From contig NZ_JARNTW010000021.1 of the NCBI RefSeq assembly GCF_029433105.1, positions 56,144 through 120,143 on the forward strand: a stretch of DNA of 64,000 bases, read 5' to 3'. A program made the position numbers and the translations under genes. The notes beneath the pieces were generated by a model. That model made no database searches. It was not told the origin of the DNA and saw nothing but the letters and a program-made list of their open reading frames with translations. This stretch comes from Runella sp. MFBS21. GTDB lineage: Bacteria > Bacteroidota > Bacteroidia > Cytophagales > Spirosomataceae. Below are positions 24,871-33,484 of the stretch, in pieces. Positions within the stretch are counted from its first letter, which is position 1; each line of letters starts with the position of its first letter.

Positions 24871-27171
24871 TTAAAATTTAAAATTGTAGCTCACACTCGG
24901 AATAATGGGCAACAGCGAAACCTCTTTGGCCTGTGGGACTTTGGTGATAGGGTCGGTGGCTAAGTAAACAAAATAGGGATTTCGGCGGCTGTATAAGTTA
25001 TAAATACCAAATACCCATTCTCCGTCATAATTTTTCTTGAAAAATTTACGATTGGGCTTATGCAAAATAGCACTTACATCGAGGCGATGATAAGGCCTAA
25101 AACGGTAATTGTTGCGAGTGGTATAGTCTGAGTAAGTGCCATCGTAGAGCGAGCCATCTTGAAAGACTGGAATACGGCCTGTCGGCATCGTAAAAGCCCC
25201 ACCGCTTGTAAACACAAAATTAGCCGCAAAAGTCCATTTTTTATTAAACTCATAAGTAGCCGCAACGCTAAGGTTATGGCGTTTGTCATAAGTAAACGGA
25301 AACGGATTGCTGAAATTGAGTGAGTCGAACTGTTGGGTGGTTTTAGAAAGCGTATAAGACACCCACCCTGTGAGTTTTCCTACATTTTTCTTCACAAAAA
25401 ACTCAATGCCATAACTATTGCCATTGCCAAATACCAATAGTTTTTCTAATTGGTTGGACAATAATGGCTGTGTGCCTTCTCGAAAAAGCACTTGGTTTTG
25501 CATCGTTTTGTAATAGGCTTCTACACTGGTTTCGTAGGCATTATTCTCAAAATTTTTGAAAAGTCCCAATGCTATCTGTCGGCTGTTTTGGGGCTTCACA
25601 GTAGGGCCACTACTTATCCAAATGTCGGTTGGCAACGATGCCGTACTGCTCGGTACTAAATGCACAAATTGGTTCATTTCGGTATAAGCCGCCTTAATCG
25701 ATGTAGTAGGATTTAGGCTGTATTTAATATTAAGCCGTGGTTCAATAAACGAATAAGAAGTACCACTACGAGTAAAAGTAGGCAGTCGCAAACCGATATT
25801 GAGGCTTAGGTTGTCGCTGGCTTTTATTTCATCGTTAGCATAAAAAGCCCAAACCGTTGAATATTGTCGGGGAATACTGTCTGATTTTACGACTTTGAAT
25901 ATACCCGACTTAGGAATTTTGGTAGAAGTAGAAGAAGGAAAAAAGGTATTGTCAGAATAATTGACCCCTGCATTGATTTTGTGCCGATGGTTTGGGTAAT
26001 ATTCAAGGTCAAATTTGGCATTGAGGTCTCGTATTCCCGAATAGACCTGAGCGTAGTAGTTGTTCTGAATCGTTGAAAGGTTGAGGTGGTAGTCATTCAG
26101 AATGACCGATGTATTGGTAAACAACTTACTCGAAAATTGCCGATTCCAACGAATCGTAGCGGTATTATTCCCAAAATTGATACCATAATTAAGGCTATTG
26201 GCCCCTGTGTAGGCGGCATTGTCTAAGCCTGTGAAGCCGCTAATAAAAAGGCGATCTTTTTTGCTCAACCAAAAATTGAATTTGGCATTGAGGTCATAAA
26301 AATAATAGTTTGTGCCCCCCAAAAAAGGCTTTGCGAGCAAGTCCACATAAGTACGGCGAGCCGATACAATGTACGAAGACTTGTCTTTTTTTAGCGGCCC
26401 TTCAATGGTCAGATTCGAGGTTAGCAGCCCAATGCCGCCCGAAACAGCCGATTTTTGGTTGTTTCCATCTTTCATTGAAATATCTAAAATTGAACTCAAA
26501 CGCCCACCATACTGAGCCGGAAAGCCCCCTTTGATAAGCGACACGTTTTTGAGGGCATTGGTATTGAACGTACTAAACAAACCAAACAAGTGATTGGGAT
26601 TATAGACCGTGGCCTCGTCTAACTGAACCAAATTTTGGTCGGTATTGCCCCCTCTCACAAAGAACCCTGTTGTACCCTCTTGACCAGCCTGTACACCGGG
26701 CAAAAGTTGAATAATTTTGAGTACGTCTCTTTCGCCCAAAACAGCAGGCAAGGTTTTGATTTGCTTCATTGGCACGTCTATCACACCCATTTGTGGGGCC
26801 GATACGTTTTGGTAGTTTCGAGTGGCACTTATCCGTACCTCATCAAGCTGCCGTGCCGATTCCGCTAAGGCAATAGTCAGCGAAAGGCTGTTTTGGCCTG
26901 TTATTTTTTTGAGTTGAGGCTCATAGCCCACCATCGAAAAAACAAACCCAAGCGTGTCGGCCTTCTGCATAGTGAGCGAATAAAAACCGTAAGTATTGGT
27001 GGTTGTGCCTATTTTTTGGTTGGTATTAAAAATGGTAGCCCCAATAAGCGACTCACCCGTTCGAGTATCTCTCACATAGCCGCTAAGCGTAATACTTTGA
27101 GCCATAAGCACAGACTGTACGCTTAAATAAAAGCATACAAAACCCAGAAGTTGTAGATAAGTCTTTATCAT
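24871..27171 (-). CDS. TonB-dependent receptor paired with DUF4249
   Basis: 766 residues. A signal peptide is followed by a carboxypeptidase-regulatory domain (LSGYVRDTRTGESLIGATIF), a plug (LPAVLGERDVLKIIQLLPGVQ, GFFVRGGNTDQNLVQLDEA, GGFPAQYGGRLSSILDISMKDG, read in parts) and a barrel ending SLLPIIPSVSYNFKF. This differs from the receptors at 9881 and 17304 and belongs to the DUF4249-linked group. It probably imports an oligomeric or chelated nutrient. The 332-nt upstream gap contains its promoter. Confidence 0.9.
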   Translation of the reverse strand: MIKTYLQLLGFVCFYLSVQSVLMAQSITLSGYVRDTRTGESLIGATIFNTNQKIGTTTNTYGFYSLTMQKADTLGFVFSMVGYEPQLKKITGQNSLSLTIALAESARQLDEVRISATRNYQNVSAPQMGVIDVPMKQIKTLPAVLGERDVLKIIQLLPGVQAGQEGTTGFFVRGGNTDQNLVQLDEATVYNPNHLFGLFSTFNTNALKNVSLIKGGFPAQYGGRLSSILDISMKDGNNQKSAVSGGIGLLTSNLTIEGPLKKDKSSYIVSARRTYVDLLAKPFLGGTNYYFYDLNAKFNFWLSKKDRLFISGFTGLDNAAYTGANSLNYGINFGNNTATIRWNRQFSSKLFTNTSVILNDYHLNLSTIQNNYYAQVYSGIRDLNAKFDLEYYPNHRHKINAGVNYSDNTFFPSSTSTKIPKSGIFKVVKSDSIPRQYSTVWAFYANDEIKASDNLSLNIGLRLPTFTRSGTSYSFIEPRLNIKYSLNPTTSIKAAYTEMNQFVHLVPSSTASLPTDIWISSGPTVKPQNSRQIALGLFKNFENNAYETSVEAYYKTMQNQVLFREGTQPLLSNQLEKLLVFGNGNSYGIEFFVKKNVGKLTGWVSYTLSKTTQQFDSLNFSNPFPFTYDKRHNLSVAATYEFNKKWTFAANFVFTSGGAFTMPTGRIPVFQDGSLYDGTYSDYTTRNNYRFRPYHRLDVSAILHKPNRKFFKKNYDGEWVFGIYNLYSRRNPYFVYLATDPITKVPQAKEVSLLPIIPSVSYNFKF

Positions 27172-27503
27172 AGTTCTTTGGTTATTTTCGATAAAGTAAG
27201 AACGGGATATCTCTCCCTTTTATCCAAAAATTTTTGGCGAAAACACCGGATATACAACGAAATTTGAATATCAGTGGTCACTACTGTAGTAAGAAAAGAG
27301 AATAGTCGATTTATTTTTACATACCCCTAAAAATCTCAGAGCTAAGTCTAACTAACAACAAGTTTCACTGATTATCAATATTTAAAAAAAGAGAATCAAT
27401 TACACAATTTGCGTCATATTTAATTGATTTGAACGATTTAAAAAGATAGCAGACTTTGCCCGCTATCTTTCTGACTTAATTAAACAGCCATAAAAAGGGG
27501 GAT
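27172..27503. other. 332-nt gap between two minus-strand operons
   Basis: AT-rich and non-coding. It holds the terminator hairpin of the upstream ACP-like operon (27442-27470) and must contain the promoter of the TonB/DUF4249 operon. GATTATCAATATTTAAAAA at 27370 resembles AT-rich stretches elsewhere in the window. I could not pick a convincing promoter box. Confidence 0.5.
27442..27470 (-). terminator. Rho-independent terminator of the PepSY-like/ACP-like operon
   Basis: Read on the minus strand, AAAGATAGC pairs with GCTATCTTT (9 bp) around an 11-nt loop, and the 3' arm runs into a stretch of T residues. It lies 34 nt beyond the ACP-like stop codon. Confidence 0.75.
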
Positions 27504-27758
27504 TTATTGGGGTATTGCTTGCTCCATTTTCTTCAATACCACATAAATTATCAATTCGATAATACTTTCGTAACGGTTCAATGACTCTTCTGGAAATTCG
27601 ACCTCGTAGCGTTGTTCCAAATACATCAAAAGCTCCATACGGTCTAATTCATCTAAACCAAGGTCATCCACTAATCCAGCGCCAAGATTTATCTTAGCGG
27701 GGGCAATTCTGAATCTACGGTGCATGAACTGTCGCAAGGCCACGAGGTCGAAAACCAT
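27504..27758 (-). CDS. Acyl-carrier-protein-like protein B without the attachment serine
   Basis: 84 residues with strong ACP character: INLGAGLVDDLGLDELDRMEL, then YLEQRYEVEFPEESLNRYESI. At the phosphopantetheine site the usual Asp-Ser-Leu reads Asp36-Glu37-Leu38, so the attachment serine is replaced by glutamate. It cannot carry a conventional 4'-phosphopantetheine arm; a structural or regulatory role, or an old ACP repurposed, is possible. It starts 1 nt after the stop of the triple-PepSY-like lipoprotein, so the two are tightly coupled. GTG or other upstream starts are not needed. Confidence 0.75.
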   Translation of the reverse strand: MVFDLVALRQFMHRRFRIAPAKINLGAGLVDDLGLDELDRMELLMYLEQRYEVEFPEESLNRYESIIELIIYVVLKKMEQAIPQ

Positions 27759-27759
27759 C

Positions 27760-28710
27760 TTAGTCTAATTTTAATAACTTACCTGAGGCATCAAACTCAG
27801 CTTCGTAATTTTTGGCTATAAGTGTGAATTTCACTTCATAGCCCGTGATAACCCCTACTTTGTCTTTCTCTACAACAGCACTCACAAAAGCGTAGCCTTT
27901 ATAAGTGGCATCTAAATAGGCAGTAACTGAGGCTGGCAGGTCTTTTTGGGCAATGACCGTGTCGTTATGGTTATTGTCAGAGTCGGCTGACCCTTTTCCT
28001 TCACTATCACCTTTGCCACCTGTATTTACACTAACAAATGCACCAGCGACATCGAAATTAAGGTGATATTGAGTATTGTTCTGCACAATCTCAACTTTGT
28101 AGCCCGACAATACCCCGTTAGCCATTCTGCTTTCAGCCTCTTTGAAAGTATAACTTACATAATTGGCTTTGAGGTAGGATGTTATTGCTGCTAACAATGT
28201 TGATTCGGCAATACCCGTTCCTTGATCGTGGCCATTAGGGGTTTCGAGTTTGGTAAATTTACCAGCCGCATCAAATTCTAATTCGTACTGGGCTGTGCCA
28301 ACGGTAATGAGTGCTTCGTAGCCTTTTACCAAACCAGAAGCATCTTTTTTGACATCGGCTTGCACAATGGCATAACCTGCATAATTGGCTTTGAGGTAGT
28401 CGGTAATAGCTGTTGGCAGGATAGCAGGGTCTATGACATCGCCCGTTTTCAAGAAAACACCGTTGTTTTGAAAGGTAGCCGTTTTTCGTGCATTACCCTG
28501 ACTAAATGAAGCCATATAGGCCGTTGGTGCTGTCTGTGTCCAAGTGGTTTGGGTGGCCGATGGGAAATTTTTAGACATAGACGAAAGCACTATTTGCGGA
28601 ACGTTAGCTACACTCACAGTATTAGCCACCTGTGGGGTCAGTGCATCATTTTTTGAGCATGATGATAGCATGAGCAACCCGCTAAAGGTTGCCAAAATTG
28701 CATATTTCAT
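27760..28710 (-). CDS. Lipoprotein with repeated PepSY-like domains
   Basis: 316 residues. Lipobox LMLSSC near residue 18. After a first, degenerate PepSY-like unit (residues ~40-90) come three clear repeats, each about 70-80 residues, with the pattern LPxxIxxYLKANYxxYxxxxA...GxxxGYEVxI...YxLxFDAxGKF. A Gly/Asp/Asn-rich linker (GGKGDSEGKGSADSDNNHND) separates the last two; the final repeat ends EAEFDASGKLLKLD. The family is periplasmic/surface and of unknown role. It is coupled to the ACP-like gene by a 1-nt gap, an unusual pairing. Confidence 0.83.
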   Translation of the reverse strand: MKYAILATFSGLLMLSSCSKNDALTPQVANTVSVANVPQIVLSSMSKNFPSATQTTWTQTAPTAYMASFSQGNARKTATFQNNGVFLKTGDVIDPAILPTAITDYLKANYAGYAIVQADVKKDASGLVKGYEALITVGTAQYELEFDAAGKFTKLETPNGHDQGTGIAESTLLAAITSYLKANYVSYTFKEAESRMANGVLSGYKVEIVQNNTQYHLNFDVAGAFVSVNTGGKGDSEGKGSADSDNNHNDTVIAQKDLPASVTAYLDATYKGYAFVSAVVEKDKVGVITGYEVKFTLIAKNYEAEFDASGKLLKLD

Positions 28711-28737
28711 TGTTTTAATAGCGGGTTTAAATATGAA

Positions 28738-29583
28738 TTAATTTTTAGATTGTCTGTATTTTTTAATTTTTGATTTCCGTGGCTGGTGCAGGGCGTAGTC
28801 AAACAAACCTATTCGAACCCCAGCCGTAACATTAAGGCCACTCAACTGCGCTGCAGTAGGGGTAGGCAACATAGTCATGGAAGTTGTCATGGTCATGGTC
28901 ATCGTTTTTGCCATGACGGTAGGTACTATACGATAACTCAATCCTAAGAATACTTTGGCATATCTGAACATATTAGCCTCTACATTAATACCTGGTTGAA
29001 TAACGAAATAAGACACATCGCCACCGTAGTTTTTATCTCTCCGGTTGGCTTCATTTTCGTTGTGCCTTCCACTATTGTTGTCGATATCTTGACCTTTTTC
29101 GTTGCCAATGGAATCTATTTTGGCCATGCCGCCCCCTATCAACAAAGGAAACGAAACATGAACAACGCCATCGGGTTTGGGGGTATATTCGAGTTTGAGG
29201 CCGCCATACATATTACTCAGGCTGAGGGCTTTGGTACTGTTCAATTTAGTAGGAGCAAAACCGTCGTCAATGGTGCTGTACCCTGCCAAACCAATACCCC
29301 ATTTTTTGTTGAGGTGCAACATTCCCAATACTCCCGCCATGGGCGTAAATTGACCCGCCAAACCACCATAGATAATTTCTGAACCCACCGACAATCCTAA
29401 ATGATGGAGTTTTTTAAGCGGATTTTTTACCCCCGAAAAAAGCGTACTCATTTTTTCTGATTGTTTGGCTTCTACCTTTGGGGTTGGATTTTCGGGCAGT
29501 ATTTGTGGGGTGGTCTGTCCAAACGAAAAGGACGTAAAAAGCAACCCTACGACAGTAGCCACAAGCAAATTGTTTGTTTTCAT
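28738..29583 (-). CDS. Secreted barrel-like protein with Met-Thr repeat, unrecognised
   Basis: 281 residues with a signal peptide ending FSFGQ. Alternating polar/aromatic strands (VSFPLLIGGGM, YFVIQPGINVEANMF, KVFLGLSYRIVP, NVTAGVRIGLF) suggest a small outer-membrane beta-barrel. Near residue 225 lies KTMTMTMTTSMTM, a Met/Thr repeat in an extracellular or periplasmic loop that could bind soft metals such as copper. The C terminus is basic (RKSKIKKYRQSKN). It sits between a frameshifted Rieske gene and the PepSY-like lipoprotein on the same strand, so it is probably part of that operon. Confidence 0.7.
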   Translation of the reverse strand: MKTNNLLVATVVGLLFTSFSFGQTTPQILPENPTPKVEAKQSEKMSTLFSGVKNPLKKLHHLGLSVGSEIIYGGLAGQFTPMAGVLGMLHLNKKWGIGLAGYSTIDDGFAPTKLNSTKALSLSNMYGGLKLEYTPKPDGVVHVSFPLLIGGGMAKIDSIGNEKGQDIDNNSGRHNENEANRRDKNYGGDVSYFVIQPGINVEANMFRYAKVFLGLSYRIVPTVMAKTMTMTMTTSMTMLPTPTAAQLSGLNVTAGVRIGLFDYALHQPRKSKIKKYRQSKN

Positions 29584-29635
29584 GATGTTTGTTTTAAAAA
29601 TAAAAATTAAGAAAAGATACGTAATGAAGTATTAT

Positions 29636-30028
29636 TCAATTGATTTCACCTTCACTGTTTAAGCCCTTACCTGTGGTCGTAAATCTGGCACCATGAGCTG
29701 TGCAGTAAAGTTCTCCGTTTCGGTAAATAACCTGTCGCTGTCCTTCATGACTGCAAATCTGCGTAACTGCTACGTATATCCCCCCTGACTCACCTGCGCA
29801 ACTACCGTCGTGTTTTGAATGAGATAACCGCCCACTTTAGACAAAGCAGCATTATTAAAGCTACTTAAGTCAATGATAAAATCAACTGGGCTACTTGCTT
29901 GGGGTAACGCCTCCACTGCTGCATGAAGTTAACGTTTCACCGGCACAATACACCGCTAACAGTAACGTCCCTTTCAGACCAATACTTTTTAAAAACTTGT
30001 TACAGTTTAATTTTTTATTGATTTCCAT
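29636..30028 (-). pseudogene. Rieske [2Fe-2S] lipoprotein, two frameshifts
   Basis: No long open frame covers this stretch, but the minus strand translates piecewise to a Rieske protein. Frame 1 from ATG 30028 gives a leader with lipobox LTSC and a Ser/Gly linker and hits a stop near 29891. A one-base shift restores SSPVDFIIDLSSFNNAALS. A second shift inside a run of six G gives YVAVTQICSHEGQ, then YCTAHGARFTTTGKGL, with both cluster motifs (Cys-x-His and Cys-x2-His) intact, and a stop at 29636. The two shifts, one surplus A and one missing G, cancel. It may be a recent pseudogene, a phase-variable gene, or a sequencing error. Confidence 0.8.
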
Positions 30029-30141
30029 TTTACTTATTTGTCTTAAATTGAAAAAGTAGCTGTGTTTTAAATGCCTTCTATTAGTAAGTTGTAAACTGTA
30101 AAAGAAAGGTTGGGTAAGTGGTCAAAAAAACATTTTTTTTG

Positions 30142-31686
30142 TCATTTCCCAAAATTCCACTTAGCTCCCATTTTTACGCCAAAACTACTCACGACTGAGC
30201 GTATGGGCATCTCTCTCACCAAGCTCGATATACCTTGTGAGTAGTTGGGTTCAGCAAATAGATTAAAATGTTTCCCTATTCCCAATTCAACCCCAGCCCC
30301 TAAATTTACGCCATAAGAATTACGTAAATTTTGAAAATTCGTCAGCTCGGCTGTAAACTCCCGTCCCGAATTTTCAAAAACCTCTATTTTACCTTCTTGC
30401 AGAATAGGTAGTTGCGAGTATCCTCCCAATAGCCCATAAAATTGGAGTTTAATAGGCACTTGATTCAAGAATCTAAACTGTTTATCCCATACATTGTAGC
30501 GAACCAATAACGGCACGTTAATCACGTATCTTTGAATTGGCTCATGTATCTCTATCCCAACTACACTGCCCGATTGGGCAAGGACAGAAAGTTTTTCTGC
30601 TGGAATTTCCACCTTACCCAAGGCCGTTCGATATATATAGCCAAATCTGTCATTGATAGCTTCGGCAGTCAATATTTGTCGAAGATTTCGGTCATCAAAA
30701 CTTGCCCCGCTAAATTCTACTCCCGCCAGCAACTGCCATTTTTCAGAAAGCCGTATTCCAGCTCGTAATCCAGCCGTTATGCCTGCCTGTAACTCTTCGT
30801 CACCATAATTAAATGCCTTTGGCTCATTTCGCCGCACATCAATTCCATTCCATTCCGGCGACACATAACTTGATAACGAAAGCCTATCTAATAATGGCGT
30901 TCTGACTTTGGGTAGTTTTAGTGCAGTTTTAATGTTTGGGTGATATTTTATTGAAGGTATGCCTAATGGGGCGTTTGGAGTTATGGGTAGTGGTTCTAAA
31001 TAGTTTACTGTAAAAGTCTTAAAATCAAGAGCAGCCTTTTCTTCATTTTCACGACTACTGAGCGAACTCTCCTGGAGTAATGACGTATTGTTTTGCTCAT
31101 TGCCAACTTGGTTTTTGGTTTGATTATCTTGTTCAAAATGATTTGACTTTTTACTATGCGTAATGCCTAATTTATTTTTGATTCTTCCTTGGTTATTCTG
31201 CTTTGTACTTATTATCAAGTCATTTTGAGTAATTTGTTCTTTATCTAAGCCGTGTTTGTCGTCTTCGGCTGGGTTATTGTCAGGTGTAATGATTTCGTAA
31301 TTCTGTTCCTTTTTATTAAAATTAGGATTGATTTCGTTTGTTTTAGCATGCAAATTTTCAGCATATACAACTACGGGGCGATTCACGAAAACCCTTTCAG
31401 TTCTCGTCAAATAAACTGTATCTGTCTTTCTGGTAGTCACCACCTCTTTCTGCGCCAAAGGAGAGTCGTTTTGAGTCAAGTACAAAAAGGCCGTTCCACT
31501 TAAAAGAGTCGCTAACACACCTACAGTACCTTTAAGCCATAGATTTACACACTGATAGCGAATCAGTTGACGTTCGAGTACCGAAATTCGGATATTCGCC
31601 CACAGCGACCCAGGAGGTTCCACATTTTTACCTTCAATTACTCGGCGGAAACCCTTGTCTATTTCGTCTTCATTGAAATCAGCCAT
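30142..31686 (-). CDS. Membrane-anchored protein with C-terminal barrel, partner of the ECF sigma factor
   Basis: 514 residues. The first ~50 residues are cytoplasmic (MADFNEDEIDKGFRRVIEG), followed by one membrane helix (~residues 51-71, LKGTVGVLATLLSGTAFLYL), an Asn/Lys-rich linker to ~residue 250, and a beta-rich C-terminal half resembling the outer membrane beta-barrel families (WQLLAGVEFSGASFDDRNL, YGVNLGAGVELGIGKHFNLF, FGVKMGAKWNFGK). Encoded 47 nt after the ECF sigma gene. The N-terminal position and single helix suit an anti-sigma factor, while the C-terminal part suits an envelope sensor. Function inferred from context. Confidence 0.65.
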   Translation of the reverse strand: MADFNEDEIDKGFRRVIEGKNVEPPGSLWANIRISVLERQLIRYQCVNLWLKGTVGVLATLLSGTAFLYLTQNDSPLAQKEVVTTRKTDTVYLTRTERVFVNRPVVVYAENLHAKTNEINPNFNKKEQNYEIITPDNNPAEDDKHGLDKEQITQNDLIISTKQNNQGRIKNKLGITHSKKSNHFEQDNQTKNQVGNEQNNTSLLQESSLSSRENEEKAALDFKTFTVNYLEPLPITPNAPLGIPSIKYHPNIKTALKLPKVRTPLLDRLSLSSYVSPEWNGIDVRRNEPKAFNYGDEELQAGITAGLRAGIRLSEKWQLLAGVEFSGASFDDRNLRQILTAEAINDRFGYIYRTALGKVEIPAEKLSVLAQSGSVVGIEIHEPIQRYVINVPLLVRYNVWDKQFRFLNQVPIKLQFYGLLGGYSQLPILQEGKIEVFENSGREFTAELTNFQNLRNSYGVNLGAGVELGIGKHFNLFAEPNYSQGISSLVREMPIRSVVSSFGVKMGAKWNFGK

Positions 31687-31733
31687 AGCTAATCAATAAT
31701 TAAAAGTCCAATAAAAAATTCAACAAATGTTCG

Positions 31734-32294
31734 CTAATTTAGATTAAGCATTACTCTTTCTATCTTTTTCTGCAAAATTCGTCGCGCATCTGATAGATTC
31801 GATTTGGACGTTCCAACCGAAATATTCAGTTTTTGCGCAATTTCTTCATGCTTCATTCCTTCAAAAACGTACAGATTAAATACTATTTTATATGCAGGGG
31901 GCAATTCCTGTATCATGGCGATCAATTCATCAAAACTCATTTGAGAATAAATATCATCCGCAGAAATAGGATGATATTCTTCATGAATATTTTCAATACT
32001 ACCCCCATAACTTTCTCGCTGTCTAGTATCTTTTCGGTACTGTTCAAGGGCTGTTAGAACCATAATTCGTCTAATCCATCCTTCAAACGACCCTTCGTTT
32101 CTAAATTTATGCAATGATTCAAAAACTTGGATAAAGCCTTCCTGCAACAAATCCTTAGCTTCGTCTTTGTCGTGGGCATAGCGCTGGCAAACCGCCAACA
32201 TTTTGGCAGCAAAACGGCGATACAAGGCTTCAAAAGCAGACCCGTTGCCATTTAAACAGGCACGAATAAGTTGCTGTTCTTCGGTCAATAGCAT
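31734..32294 (-). CDS. ECF RNA polymerase sigma factor
   Basis: 186 residues. Region 2 is visible as DEAKDLLQEGFIQVFESLHKF and WIRRIMVLTALEQYRKDTR; region 4 as LPPAYKIVFNLYVFEGMKHEEIAQKLNISVGTSKSNLSDAR. There is no extra domain. Sigma-70 family, ECF group. With the membrane-anchored partner directly downstream it forms a typical sigma/regulator pair of Bacteroidota. Its targets are unknown; the PepSY-like/barrel operon next to it is one candidate. Confidence 0.93.
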   Translation of the reverse strand: MLLTEEQQLIRACLNGNGSAFEALYRRFAAKMLAVCQRYAHDKDEAKDLLQEGFIQVFESLHKFRNEGSFEGWIRRIMVLTALEQYRKDTRQRESYGGSIENIHEEYHPISADDIYSQMSFDELIAMIQELPPAYKIVFNLYVFEGMKHEEIAQKLNISVGTSKSNLSDARRILQKKIERVMLNLN

Positions 32295-32479
32295 TTGAGG
32301 TAGTTCTATTATGTTAGTTGCATTTGAGCAAGGAAAGGTTGGGTAAGAACTGCAATAATGCGATTGAAATTTGTAGAAATTCTGGATAAGTAATTTTACA
32401 CCAGAAAAAAGTCTATGTATAATAGAGTTGTAGTCAATTGATTATCAATATTTTAGATGAATAGAGTTATATTTGAGCC

Positions 32480-32977
32480 ATGATTAGCTACAAACATATC
32501 CGCAGTGACCGCCAATGGCGAGGCACAATTGGCTTAACAGAAGCCAAATTTCATATTTTGGTAAGCAAGTTTTCACAAGCCTATCAAAAAAAAAACGGCA
32601 TAAGCCTACGGGAAAATGCCTCAAACTTAGCAACAACTTTGCTGCTTCCAACCTATGAAGATTGTGTTTTTTATGTACTTTTTCAACTCAAAAATAGCCT
32701 CAATTATGATAGTTTAGGGTTATTGATTCACACTGATGCCAGCAATGCGAGGTTAAATTTTGAGAAATATCTTTCTTATTTGAGCGACATTCTCACCGAT
32801 TTAGGTGCTATGCCCAAACATTCTTTTTCCAGTGTTGAAGAGTTTGAATCTTACTTTTTAGGTATCGAAAGTCTTTTGATTGATGCTTCTGAGCAAGCTA
32901 TTAATCGCCCACAAGGCAACGAGAATCAAAAAGAGTCGTACAGTGCAAAAAAAAGAAACACCCCTATAAAGAATTGA
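32480..32977 (+). CDS. IS5-family transposase, N-terminal frame
   Basis: 165 residues covering the helix-turn-helix N terminus (LFQLKNSLNYDSLGLLIHTDASNARLNFEKYL, in parts) and the first catalytic Asp of the DDE site (SLLIDASEQAINRP). Near its end the mRNA reads A AAA AAA within eight consecutive A (32947-32954), a classical -1 slippery heptamer in this frame. A -1 shift joins it to the next frame and yields a transposase of about 300 residues, the usual size for this group. Confidence 0.88.
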   Translation: MISYKHIRSDRQWRGTIGLTEAKFHILVSKFSQAYQKKNGISLRENASNLATTLLLPTYEDCVFYVLFQLKNSLNYDSLGLLIHTDASNARLNFEKYLSYLSDILTDLGAMPKHSFSSVEEFESYFLGIESLLIDASEQAINRPQGNENQKESYSAKKRNTPIKN

Positions 32978-33387
32978 TAATCAGCGGTAAAAACAAAATA
33001 ATTCATTATGTTAGTAAAACATATAAAGGAAAAGTACATGATTTTACAATTTTGAAACAAGAGTTTCCTTATCAACAAAAATGGTTTGCCAAATTTCGTA
33101 CTCGTTTGGATTTAGGTTTCCAAGCAATAGCTGATTTATATACATTTTCAGAGTTGGTTATCCCTCACAAAAAGAAACGAGTAAAAAAAGGGGAATCCAA
33201 TCAACTCTCGCAGGAACAAATTCGATATAATAAACAAGTGGGTAAAGAGAGAATTTACATAGAACATAGCATTGGAGGTATGAAAAGATATAAAATTCTC
33301 GTTTACCGCTGTACTTTAAAATCCGAAAACACTCGAAACGTAATTGTTGGTGTTTGTGCCGCTCTTTGGAATTTTACTATAACCTAA
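32974..33387 (+). CDS. IS5-family transposase, C-terminal frame (reached by -1 frameshift)
   Basis: The ATG at 32974 is probably not used. The frame is open from the slippery run (32947) and reads KKKHPYKELIISGKNKIIHY before it. It holds the second and third parts of the DDE site: KGKVHDFTIL, LDLGFQAIADLY and IYIEHSIGGMKRYKIL, with the catalytic Glu in the last motif. It ends ALWNFTIT, as in many IS5 relatives. Both frames look undamaged, so the element could be active. Confidence 0.85.
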   Translation: MIISGKNKIIHYVSKTYKGKVHDFTILKQEFPYQQKWFAKFRTRLDLGFQAIADLYTFSELVIPHKKKRVKKGESNQLSQEQIRYNKQVGKERIYIEHSIGGMKRYKILVYRCTLKSENTRNVIVGVCAALWNFTIT

Positions 33388-33472
33388 AACCCTGATTATC
33401 AATTTAACACAACTCTAATACTTTTTTAGAATATGAATTATATATGAAACCTTGTTGCACAATATTTTAACG

Positions 33473-33480
33473 TACATTTG
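33473..33480 (+). promoter_or_regulatory. Bacteroidota -7 box (TACATTTG) for the efflux operon
   Basis: TACATTTG matches TAnnTTTG. A TTG at 33452-33454 lies 18 bp upstream and could be the -33 element. The box is only 4 nt from the GTG start at 33485, so a transcript from here would be almost leaderless. The IS element ends 57 bp upstream. Confidence 0.5.
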
Positions 33481-33484
33481 TCAT

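Larger units (their letters stand above)
32425..33415 (+). mobile_element. IS5-family insertion sequence, 991 bp
   Basis: Imperfect terminal inverted repeats: the left end starts GAGTTGTAGTCAATTGATTA and the right end, read inward, GAGTTGTGTTAAATTGATAA; 25 of the first 32 bases match. Both ends are flanked by TAATA (32420-32424 and 33416-33420), a 5-bp direct repeat expected of target duplication (if TA is counted in the repeat, the duplication is shorter). It encodes a two-frame transposase. It lies between the ECF sigma gene and the efflux operon, 70 bp before the start of the latter. Confidence 0.88.
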
